This document shows positions 54,923-62,561 of a stretch of 64,000 nucleotides of DNA, piece by piece (position 1 is the stretch's first letter; every line of letters begins with the position of its first letter). The stretch comes from Bradyrhizobium sp. URHD0069 (GTDB lineage: Bacteria; Pseudomonadota; Alphaproteobacteria; Rhizobiales; Xanthobacteraceae), in contig NZ_JNIJ01000030.1 in the NCBI RefSeq assembly GCF_000701345.1, positions 1 through 64,000 on the forward strand, given 5' to 3'. A model generated the notes under the pieces. That model did no database searches and had not been told where the DNA came from. It saw only the letters and a list, made by a program, of their open reading frames with translations. The position numbers and the translations under genes were made by a program.

Positions 54923-55051
54923 ATGCCGGGGTTCATCAAACACCAACTGGCGACCCTGAGTCCAAGGCCCTAAAGGGGACTGGCTCCATGAAATCAAGTT
55001 CGACGGATACCGGATCCAAATCGGAGGCCCATCGAAGGCCGCTCGAAGATG
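54923..55051 (+). pseudogene. ATP-dependent DNA ligase (LigD-type) fragment
   Basis: MPGFIKHQLATLSPRP in one frame, then after a shift KGDWLHEIKFDGYRIQ. The second piece is ligase motif I, with the lysine that carries AMP (K-F-D-G-Y-R), as in the ligase domain of LigD. Everything after is lost. It is the natural partner of the Ku protein encoded 8.7 kb to the left. Confidence 0.75.
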
Positions 55052-55091
55052 AGCAACCGGCAATTGGAAAATGCGCTGGGCTAAGCTGATA

Positions 55092-55544
55092 TCAGCGATT
55101 CCCGGCACCAATGTCGATCAAGGCGATTCCGAGATCCGCCCTCTTCTTTCGTCTTAGCTGAGCGGGGGTGTCGGTCAGAACAACCTCTAGAGTCGGCCGG
55201 ACCTTGCCTTCGAGAAGATGCCCGCCGCGTGTCGTGCCGTCGGGCAGCCCGAGAACAACATGAACGTGAAGGCTTGCCTTGCCGTCGTCGCCGACGGCGA
55301 TGTCCCCGATTGCGCTCAAGACTTCGCACTGTTCGGCGACTTCGATTTTCTTGTAAGTCTTATTCTCGAAATCGAACCAGCCGACTGTGGCTTTCTCGAA
55401 GGCGCCTATTGCTGTCAGGGAGGCAGCGGTAATTCCAGCGTCGTTAGCGAATTTCGTCAGTGCTACGAACGCTTCTTCGCCGGTTTCCAGGATGACGACG
55501 CGGGATTCTGCTCCCGCGTCGACCGCTATTTTGGTGCTTTTCAT
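55092..55544 (-). CDS. PCC/DUF296 domain protein
   Basis: A 150-residue protein starting at ATG 55544 (MKSTKIAVDAGAESRVVILE). DUF296/PPC landmarks: EAFVALTKFANDAGITAASL, TAIGAFEKATVGWFDFE, then SLHVHVVLGLPDGTTRGGHL, where the HxH and later H cluster form the trimer active-like pocket. In bacteria the domain is stand-alone and trimeric; its function is unknown. It begins five nt after the stop of the PfpI-type gene, so they form an operon. Confidence 0.9.
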   Translation of the reverse strand: MKSTKIAVDAGAESRVVILETGEEAFVALTKFANDAGITAASLTAIGAFEKATVGWFDFENKTYKKIEVAEQCEVLSAIGDIAVGDDGKASLHVHVVLGLPDGTTRGGHLLEGKVRPTLEVVLTDTPAQLRRKKRADLGIALIDIGAGNR

Positions 55545-55549
55545 GGCCG

Positions 55550-56110
55550 TTACGCCGCGCTGCGCTGCGTGTGGCGGCCTTCCTTGACCTCTTCGATTAT
55601 CTTGGCACTGAATGCTTCCAAGTCGTCCGGGTTGCGCGACGTGATAACGCCCTGATCGACAACGACTTCGGAGTTCTCCCACTTCGCGCCGGCATTCACT
55701 ACGTCGGTCCTGATGGACTTGAAGGACGTCATCCTTCGGCCCTTCGCTATGCCAGTCTCGATCAATAGCCATGGCGCGTGGCAGACGGCAGCAACCACCT
55801 TCTTGGCATCGAAGATATCCTTGATGAATTTGAGCGCCTTCGACTCGACCCGCAGCAGGTCTGGATTGATCTGGCCGCCTGGCAATACGATTGCGTCGTA
55901 GTCATTCGCGGAAACTTCATTGAGGGTCTTATCGACTTTCACCGGCCGGCCCCAGTCCTTTTTGTCCCAGCCCTTAATATCGCCGGCGGTCAGAGAAACG
56001 ATGTCCACCGTCGCGCCAGCCTTCTTCAGCCGGTCCCGCGGCACCTCAAGTTCCGCCTGCTCGAAGCCGTTTGTTGCTAGAATTGCTATCTTTTTGCCGT
56101 TCAATTCCAT
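55550..56110 (-). CDS. DJ-1/PfpI family protein
   Basis: A 186-residue type 1 glutamine-amidotransferase-like protein starting at ATG 56110 with AAGGAGAGA upstream. Landmarks: KIAILATNGFEQAELEVPRD with the conserved glutamate, DAIVLPGGQINPDLLR, and the nucleophile elbow VVAAVCHAPWLLIET with the cysteine and following histidine. Members act as glyoxalase/deglycase, chaperone or stress proteins. It is the first gene of an operon with the DUF296 gene. Divergent from the flavodoxin-like gene at 56380. Confidence 0.93.
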   Translation of the reverse strand: MELNGKKIAILATNGFEQAELEVPRDRLKKAGATVDIVSLTAGDIKGWDKKDWGRPVKVDKTLNEVSANDYDAIVLPGGQINPDLLRVESKALKFIKDIFDAKKVVAAVCHAPWLLIETGIAKGRRMTSFKSIRTDVVNAGAKWENSEVVVDQGVITSRNPDDLEAFSAKIIEEVKEGRHTQRSAA

Positions 56111-56379
56111 GGGATCTCTCCTTCGCGTATCATTTTCCAACAATCGGCAGGAATGAACATCGTTCCGAGCATTTCGAGAACTTGATGGCCCATTATCACT
56201 AGGGACGCCGCGCCAGCACGGTCGGTCCGATTACCGCCGCGCTTGATCGAATTCGGGATTGGGCGTGTCCCAAAGTGTTGCATCGCGGGCTTTTGGAACG
56301 CAGATGTGACCTCGGCGTTAGGTTGAAATGTCTCCGTTTGGAGGTCGCGTCTTTGCCCCAAATCGATGTTCGTAAGGGA

Positions 56380-57429
56380 ATGTCTCCTGTCAAATTATCC
56401 CGAGAAGAATTTGAAAAACGTTATCGTAGCCGCTTCATCGACCCGGTTTTCAGCCCCTTGGATCGCGAACTTAGTGCGATCGTGGATGCGGCTTGGGATG
56501 CATACACTAATTCCCGAAAATCGCCGTTGACGCGTAAGGCCGGGCCGGGCTTTGCCGACCCGGACTATGAAATCTCCGTGGATTGGCTGGCGGCCCGCGA
56601 GGCAATTCTTGCCGCACAATGCCGACATGACGACGCCGGCGAGAAACCACGTATCCTGCTGATAAACGGGTCCTCGCGCAGCGAGCACACTTGCCCCGGC
56701 GAAATGTCGAAGACCTGGCGGCTGATCAAGTCGGTTGAGCCGATTTTCGAGGAAACGGGCTTCGCGGTCGACATTCTCGACCTCAGCCGATTGGCATCCG
56801 AATTCGGAAAGCAAATACACCCTTGCAAATCCTGTGTTTCAACTTCGATGGCGCTGTGCCACTGGCCATGCAGTTGCTACCCGAATTACTCGCTTGGCCA
56901 GGTCGACGATTGGATGAACGAAATCTATCCGTTGTGGGTCGCAGCCTACGGCATCATGATCGTAACGCCCGTCAACTGGTATCATGCGCCGACGGCGTTG
57001 AAGGCAATGATCGACCGGCTGGTTTGCGCCGATGGCGGCAATCCCGATCCTACGTCAACCCATGGTAAAAAGCCCGACGAAGCGAAAGGCCTGGAACTGA
57101 AGGGATGGCCCTACCCGCGGCATCTGGCCGGCCGGCATTTCGGTCTTGTCACCCACGGTGATTCCGTGGGTGCCGAAACTTTGAGGCGCTCTCTGGTCGA
57201 CTGGCTAACCGACATGTCGCTGATTTCGGCAGGGCGCTCGGCAGAGACGGATGGTTATATTGGTTACATGCAGCCCTACGCGACCGCCCATGAGGCACTA
57301 GATGAGGACAGGGCTTTTCAGGAAGAGGTGCTGAACGTGGCACGCGCACTTGGCCGCGCTGTAAGTCTTCATCAGGCGGGAAAATACGAGGAGCCGGGCA
57401 AAGGCTTGATTGATCCGCAACCCAAATAG
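56380..57429 (+). CDS. NADPH-dependent FMN reductase/flavodoxin-family protein
   Basis: A 349-residue protein from ATG 56380. An N-terminal ~95-residue extension precedes a flavodoxin-like domain: PRILLINGSSRSEHTCPGEM (FMN phosphate loop), VDILDLSRLASEFGKQIHPC, a cysteine-rich insert (CKSCVSTSMALCHWPCSCYP) and VTPVNWYHAPTALKAMIDRL. The C-terminal part (HFGLVTHGDSVGAETLRRSL) completes the fold. The cysteines suggest an iron-sulfur or disulfide site in addition to flavin. It would reduce flavin, quinones or similar compounds. No strong ribosome site is at the chosen ATG. Confidence 0.82.
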   Translation: MSPVKLSREEFEKRYRSRFIDPVFSPLDRELSAIVDAAWDAYTNSRKSPLTRKAGPGFADPDYEISVDWLAAREAILAAQCRHDDAGEKPRILLINGSSRSEHTCPGEMSKTWRLIKSVEPIFEETGFAVDILDLSRLASEFGKQIHPCKSCVSTSMALCHWPCSCYPNYSLGQVDDWMNEIYPLWVAAYGIMIVTPVNWYHAPTALKAMIDRLVCADGGNPDPTSTHGKKPDEAKGLELKGWPYPRHLAGRHFGLVTHGDSVGAETLRRSLVDWLTDMSLISAGRSAETDGYIGYMQPYATAHEALDEDRAFQEEVLNVARALGRAVSLHQAGKYEEPGKGLIDPQPK

Positions 57430-57661
57430 CAAAACGCCGTCAAGAAGGTCGGCAATTCCACTGCCGCCGTTCGGAAGGAATTGGGGCTGTAGGCTCGTTT
57501 CATTGCTCTGTCACGCTGCCGCCTGATCTTCTGCACCACGCGCGACCTCTTGAGTGCATCATCCGGCAATGGCTGCTGCCGTTGCTTAATAGCTCGGCAA
57601 TCGGGTGTGTCCGGCAATCATACATACCGTTTAGCTCGCTAGACACAACAGTGCGCAGCAA

Positions 57662-57690
57662 AGGGGCCCCGTAACAGTACGGGGCCCCGT
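57662..57690 (-). terminator. Rho-independent terminator after PRC-barrel gene 3
   Basis: GGGGCCCCGT and ACGGGGCCCC form a perfect 10-bp stem around AACAGT, with a short T run on the minus strand. It lies 17 nt beyond the stop at 57707. Confidence 0.75.
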
Positions 57691-57706
57691 TCTAAACGAA
57701 TCGGCC

Positions 57707-58240
57707 TTAGTTATAGTCGGAGTATTTGAACTGTGGCATAGCTTTGAGCTGTTCTTTCGTGCCGCTCATAACGGCGTGATCAGGCACCCAATCGTTGACG
57801 TTCGACGTGTCGCGTGTCGCGGCCGTATTTGTGGCCGCTCCTGTAGTTGGGGTATCGCGTCGTTCGGTGGTTGCAGGCGTCGTCGAGGTTGTGCGCACGG
57901 GTTCTTCCTTGAACTTTAGCTTGTCCATGCTGACAGCGATGTCATGCTCACCCATGCCAAGGAAACCGCCCACACCGATTACGACCGCGCTGACCTTTCC
58001 GTCTTTGTCGAGGATCAGTTCGTTGACGTCGCCCAGCTTTTCATTGGCCTCATTATAGACGTCCAGCCCCATGAGCTTCGAGGCACGCCACTTGCCCTTC
58101 AGCATCATCTTCTGGTCCGAGGAAGTGCTGGTGTTGGCGGTTGGACCGGTGGCGGGAGCAGGTCGATCAGTTTGAGCGTAAGCAGAGCTGCTCACAATAG
58201 CCGCGCTGAGAAGTGCAGCAGCGAGGAAAGGTGTTTTCAT
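57707..58240 (-). CDS. Exported PRC-barrel protein (3)
   Basis: A 177-residue protein from ATG 58240 with a signal peptide (MKTPFLAAALLSAAIVSSSA, cleavage after AYA). A threonine/proline-rich linker leads to a PRC-barrel (SKLMGLDVYNEANEKLGDVN, DKDGKVSAVVIGVGGFLGMG) and a second low-complexity Thr-rich linker (TTSTTPATTERRDT). It would work in the periplasm. A GGAAC-N17-GTT motif lies 36 nt before the start, the same layout as in the two cytoplasmic PRC-barrel genes of the island. A strong terminator follows. Confidence 0.92.
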   Translation of the reverse strand: MKTPFLAAALLSAAIVSSSAYAQTDRPAPATGPTANTSTSSDQKMMLKGKWRASKLMGLDVYNEANEKLGDVNELILDKDGKVSAVVIGVGGFLGMGEHDIAVSMDKLKFKEEPVRTTSTTPATTERRDTPTTGAATNTAATRDTSNVNDWVPDHAVMSGTKEQLKAMPQFKYSDYN

Positions 58241-58276
58241 TGGTAACTCCATTAAGCGGTAATCCGCCCCAGGTAG

Positions 58277-58301
58277 AACATGGTCGAAAAGCTAATGTTC
58301 C
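58277..58301 (-). promoter_or_regulatory. EcfG-type promoter of PRC-barrel gene 3
   Basis: Minus-strand GGAAC, 17 bases, GTT, 36 nt from the start codon. The base before GTT is T rather than the preferred C. Confidence 0.55.
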
Positions 58302-58580
58302 CTGAGATCATTCCGCATGTCGCTGCGCGAAACGATTGAACGGCTCACACCGATTGGAATGTCGTCATGTTGAGACGAGGCAAAAAGGCAAATCGCGCCA
58401 CCTTTAGTTGCCGAAGAATAATTACGACGAGACAAGGATGGGTATAGCCACTCCCAGATGTAGGCTAGATCTGACTGTGGCCCGACTCAGTGTACGCTGG
58501 TTTACTCTCCGCCACGCTCGTGTACGCGGAGAAGGTTGGATCCCAGCTCCTCTCCCTCCGCCAGATCAGCCGACGCAGTG

Positions 58581-58701
58581 TTTTCTCCGACGGATCACCT
58601 TGGCAGTTAAGCCTAGTATCCGTAGTCATTTCCAACTTGAGCTCCGGACTGGGAACCACCAGAATCGTCGTATTTTCTCCGAAAGGCAGGTTTTTCTCCG
58701 A
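58581..58701. repeat. Three direct copies of TTTTCTCCGA
   Basis: Copies at 58581, 58673 and 58692, with an inverted near-copy (TCGGAGAAA) at 58935. They lie on both sides of attR and may be arm-type binding sites of the integrase. No gene is seen between 58302 and 59149. Confidence 0.35.
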
Positions 58702-58875
58702 ACCTCTGGACTCCGCCCGTTTAGTACGGTTTTCGAAATGCGATTGTTTCGAGTTGCTTATGAGTTTTCAGGGGAATGGGGTTGGGAAATATTTCTCGGA
58801 TAGCCGAGAGGCTCCAATTTCCAAATTAGTGATCACGGCTGCTCTTATTCCCTGATTCCAATTCGCCATCTCAAA

Positions 58876-58901
58876 GTTCCAATCCTCCCGCCCCAGCCAA
58901 C
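58876..58901 (+). other. attR: right attachment repeat
   Basis: Identical to the tRNA-Gln 3' end at 2358-2383 except for one base. Only this end of the tRNA is present, with no D or anticodon arm upstream, so it is a recombination footprint and not a second tRNA. Confidence 0.85.
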
Positions 58902-59149
58902 CAGTCCGGCGCTTAGAGAAACCACCCCTAATAGTCGGAGAAATGCCCGCCATAGCGGGCTCTTGCGAATTGGTTATCGGTCTCCAGGCTCCGTATTTGT
59001 CCACTTGCACGGCGAAAACGCCGAAAGTCTCTGGGCAGATGCCGGAATATTTCCGTTTTCGGGAGAAGGTGTCTGGAGACCCCGGTTCGATGTACACTGT
59101 CCGACATTATGCGAACCGCTGAGACGCTGAAACAAAAGAGAAGTGAGCG

Positions 59150-61984
59150 TTAGGCTTCGAACCTGTACTTTCGGCTTCTAAGGTCGAACGCTTCCTTTCC
59201 GCCCTCCATAACCTGGGTGATGACGGCGCAAACAGCCGGTGTTTCGATGGCGCCATCTTCGGAGATTTCAACGCGAGGGTTTTCCGGCTGGTTGCCCACC
59301 ACCGGGTCACCCGCCTTTAGTGCAATTATTTTGTCTGCATCGCCGTTCACCACCATGTTCGGGTTGTGAGTCGTAAAAATGAGTTGGCGATGGCTCTTGG
59401 ATATGCGAATTAGTTCAACAATCCGCATGATCACCCGGTTGTCGAGGTCATCCTCCGGTTGATCGATTATCAGGGTGCCGGCGGATTGCTTTAACAGTAA
59501 CTCCAATAGAGCTGATGCCTGTTGCCCAGGTGACGCTTTGGCGAAGGCCATGTCTTTGCCGCCGTCCACGTAGGTCATCGCAATATAATCGTGCGGAACC
59601 GCGGATAGCACCGCTCCGACGGTGGAATCGCCGACGTTCGCGTAAATGCGGGAAAGCTGGCGATTGGTGATATTGCCTTCTAAGCTCAGAAATTCCTTGA
59701 GCATGGTCGCGAGTTCTTCGTCAGGCTCCGTAGGGACACCTGATTCAATCTTCGCGCGGTAGATTGCAATGAGGGAGTCGCAAATCGAATCCCAAGCCCC
59801 GTCCGGATCATCATGCAGTATTCGCTTGATCCAAGCCGTGCAGCGTTCTGACGCATCGTGCACTGCGGCCCGGTCCATAAGGGCGTTCAAGCCGTCGCAG
59901 TATTCCACGGGGGCAGGGTCCTTCTTTAGCCGTGCCTTTAACAACTCGCTAGACTTGCCCGCGACTTGGTCCGCCGCTTCCGTCAGCACCTCGCGGCGGT
60001 TCATAACCAACGCTTTGAGCCTATCTCGCGCATCTTGGAAGGCCTGCTCTGCGCCTTCGGAGTCGGCAAGTTTCGCTGAAAGGGCTGAAAGCTGCTGTTC
60101 GGCAGCCTTGAGTTCGGCATTTAGCCTTGCATTTTCATCCAAGAGCAATTTGTGCTTTTTCTGAAACTCAACAGCCTCTGCAAGCTTCCCACGGAAATCT
60201 TCCTCACGCGCTTTATAAATATCGTGAGCCTCGGATACGGCGGCCGCCAAATTTCCTACAACGGCTATACCTTGTGTAAGGTGGGCCATGATCTCCGCTC
60301 GCGCGGAATCAATTTTGCCAACTAAAGTTGCCAGCTCCGGGAAAGTCGTCGAATCAGAATACTGCTCCATAGGGAGGTACAAGACGTGCTTTCTAGCAAC
60401 AGCCAGGCGCTCATGCTCGTTAGCTAAAAAATCGTTCGCCGATGTTAGCAGGTTGCGACCGCGCGCGTGTCTCGGCGCGTCGGAAATGATGGCAAGATGT
60501 GCGTCGGACACACCTTCCGCTTTGAGACGATCGCCAATGGCCGCGATCCTAGCTCTCAGGTCCGCAGCGTTGGTTAAAGCCCATGATCGTTCATAAACGG
60601 TGTGCCAATGCGCGACGGCTTGCTGAAGTGTGGTCGTGACCGACCGTTTGGCGTTCTCGATAGCCTGGTCGATTTCTCGCCGCCTATCTAACGCCTCGGC
60701 GGCTGCGATTCCGGTGATCTGTTCAACTGCAGATTCGGGGCTGCTTGTCGTTGTGGAAAGCTGCTTCTGGAAGAACGCCCGGCCACGAAACCGCCTTCGC
60801 GCATCCGCCAGAGAAAGGGACAGCGGATCTCCGAATGCCGGCGTTATTGCTATCTGGTCGCGCGCCAAGTCGCGCCGCCAAGTCTCGGTTACGCCCTCTC
60901 TCTCAATAACCACCTGGACAAAGCCATCTACCAGGGTCTCCTCGATCAACTGCTCTTCACGTTCCCGGCCGGTTTCGTGGTCGAGGTCGCGCGCGGTGCG
61001 AGCCAGTCCAAACCGTAGATATTCCAGGACTGCGCTCTTACCGGAGCCACGGCCGCCAATGATCGCATTGAAGCCAGGGTTGAAAGTTATCGAAATGGGC
61101 TCATCGCCCGTGAGGCTGGACTTTATGGTCAGTTCGACAACCCGCTCCAAGGGCTCTTCAGGTTCCTCGTAAGCAATACGCGCCTCGTCGGCGAGCAAGG
61201 CCTGTCGCAACGCTTCAATAGTGGTCTCCCCAAGCTTGATCCAGCAGTCATGGATTCCTAGGCGATCAAACGTGTCGGTACGACCATCGCCGGTAACGAG
61301 GATCGCCCGTCTACGTGTCCCCCAGTCTCTGATCTTTCCGTAGGCTTTTGCGAGCGTGCCCGGGCTAAGCTGATCAAACGGCGTTTCGACATACACGCCA
61401 TCGCCGTGCAAATCAGCGAAGCGCGTGTGGTGTCCAGGTTTGTTCAAACTCTTATGGGCGGTCTCATCGCCGAAATGCGGGAATAGTATGCAAGCTTCGT
61501 TAAGGTGGAAATCCTCCCGGACTGATTCGTGGAGGTCGGCAACGGTCCAGTTAGACGGAAGAATATCACAGGTCTTGGTATCATTGTCGGCTGCGTGCAT
61601 GACGCCTGCAAGCTTATGCAAAAGCTTCCGAAGCGTTTCGCCGTCATCACCCGGGTCAAACAGGGCGATGCACTGCGCATCATCGGAACATGTGATTTCA
61701 ATGCCAGGATAGACAATGACGGGTGGTTGGGACGCCGCGCCCGCTCGCTGAACGTAGGGGGCAAGGGCAACGTCATGGTGGTCCGTGATCCCAACGGCCG
61801 AGACGCCCTTTGCGACACACGCTGCGATAAAGCTTTCGGCCCATGCATTGCGGGCGGCCTCATGCGCGGGTGTGCCGCCTGGAAGGCTTGTCGTTCCCAC
61901 CCAATGTCGGTCTCGCGGCGTGTGGCACTGGAGGTCGGCTTTGTGCCAGACAGTGCCTGGGTGCCGACCCTTGGGAAAGGGCAT
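59150..61984 (-). CDS. PHP domain/ABC-type ATPase fusion (TrlF-like)
   Basis: A 944-residue protein. N-terminal PHP-type metallo-hydrolase domain: KADLQCHTP (residues ~15-23), GITDHHDV (~66-72), PGIEIT, FPHFGDETAH and VTGDGRTD supply the metal ligands. Then an SMC/ABC-type ATPase split by a long coiled coil: Walker A IIGGRGSGKSAVLEY (309-317), coiled-coil residues ~430-680, signature ASPGQQASALLELL, Walker B GTLIIDQPEDDLDN and switch histidine FTTHNPNMVV. The layout matches the TrlF-type AAA-like ATPases and resembles ATPase-nuclease fusions of phage-defence islands. It lies outside attR. An ATP-controlled nuclease or phosphatase is the likely role. Confidence 0.88.
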   Translation of the reverse strand: MPFPKGRHPGTVWHKADLQCHTPRDRHWVGTTSLPGGTPAHEAARNAWAESFIAACVAKGVSAVGITDHHDVALAPYVQRAGAASQPPVIVYPGIEITCSDDAQCIALFDPGDDGETLRKLLHKLAGVMHAADNDTKTCDILPSNWTVADLHESVREDFHLNEACILFPHFGDETAHKSLNKPGHHTRFADLHGDGVYVETPFDQLSPGTLAKAYGKIRDWGTRRRAILVTGDGRTDTFDRLGIHDCWIKLGETTIEALRQALLADEARIAYEEPEEPLERVVELTIKSSLTGDEPISITFNPGFNAIIGGRGSGKSAVLEYLRFGLARTARDLDHETGREREEQLIEETLVDGFVQVVIEREGVTETWRRDLARDQIAITPAFGDPLSLSLADARRRFRGRAFFQKQLSTTTSSPESAVEQITGIAAAEALDRRREIDQAIENAKRSVTTTLQQAVAHWHTVYERSWALTNAADLRARIAAIGDRLKAEGVSDAHLAIISDAPRHARGRNLLTSANDFLANEHERLAVARKHVLYLPMEQYSDSTTFPELATLVGKIDSARAEIMAHLTQGIAVVGNLAAAVSEAHDIYKAREEDFRGKLAEAVEFQKKHKLLLDENARLNAELKAAEQQLSALSAKLADSEGAEQAFQDARDRLKALVMNRREVLTEAADQVAGKSSELLKARLKKDPAPVEYCDGLNALMDRAAVHDASERCTAWIKRILHDDPDGAWDSICDSLIAIYRAKIESGVPTEPDEELATMLKEFLSLEGNITNRQLSRIYANVGDSTVGAVLSAVPHDYIAMTYVDGGKDMAFAKASPGQQASALLELLLKQSAGTLIIDQPEDDLDNRVIMRIVELIRISKSHRQLIFTTHNPNMVVNGDADKIIALKAGDPVVGNQPENPRVEISEDGAIETPAVCAVITQVMEGGKEAFDLRSRKYRFEA

Positions 61985-62291
61985 GGTAATTTCCGGGTGT
62001 AAGGATCAGCTGATGCAATCATTGATGAATATTGAGGAAATGTTTATTCGGCAAGGGGTATGCGAATTTATTCAAGGCGCTTTGCACGGAAAGAGTGATG
62101 TGTTCTTACTGCCTCACCCCTGTCCACGCGGATACACCGCACGGGGAAGTCCGAAGTCGGGAAACGGCGCTCATCATGGTTACACCCGGCGTAGGCTAAG
62201 GCACGAAAACTTATCCCAAGTTTCGGCAGGCCAAGGTCAGCTCCTACCTCTTTGTCTGAAGAGGTTGGCGTCGGAGGCGCGCAGCGTGGCA

Positions 62292-62338
62292 TTCCAATAA
62301 CATCCGATCGACGAATGGCCGCTTCCGGCGCAAGGCGG
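62292..62338. repeat. Dispersed 47-bp repeat, copy 2
   Basis: Counterpart of the repeat at 22165-22211, in the spacer between the two divergent genes. One copy is inside and one outside the island ends. Confidence 0.5.
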
Positions 62339-62561
62339 TTGTTCGTGGAAATACTGAGGTCTGCTAAGTGCACCATAAGCGGACTCTCGGAGAAGTCCGC
62401 TAGGCTGCTGCGCTCTTTCTGCTGCGCGCGGTGGTCAGACCTCTTGTCATCTTGCCTGATCAACGTTTGCCGTTTCGAACGAAAACTCCCGGTCATTCGC
62501 GACTTTCATTGCGCGACGCCGGATTTCGCGCCTTACTACGCCCATTTTAGATAGGTGATTC

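Larger units (their letters stand above)
2358..58901. mobile_element. Genomic island integrated in tRNA-Gln
   Basis: The 3' end of the tRNA-Gln gene (2358-2383) recurs as a direct repeat at 58876-58901 (25 of 26 identical, 21 consecutive identical bases). A tyrosine integrase starts 1.3 kb inside the left copy and is transcribed towards it, with an excisionase-like gene just upstream. Between the repeats lie about 56.5 kb of accessory genes, four further recombinase genes or fragments, and many pseudogenes. No type IV secretion, relaxase-coupling or phage structural genes were recognised, so it is best called a genomic island; self-transfer is not supported. Parts may have entered in separate events. 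Confidence 0.85.

Noticed and set aside
58861..58905. A second tRNA-Gln gene
   Set aside because: Only the 3' end of the tRNA is present; no D arm or anticodon arm precedes it.
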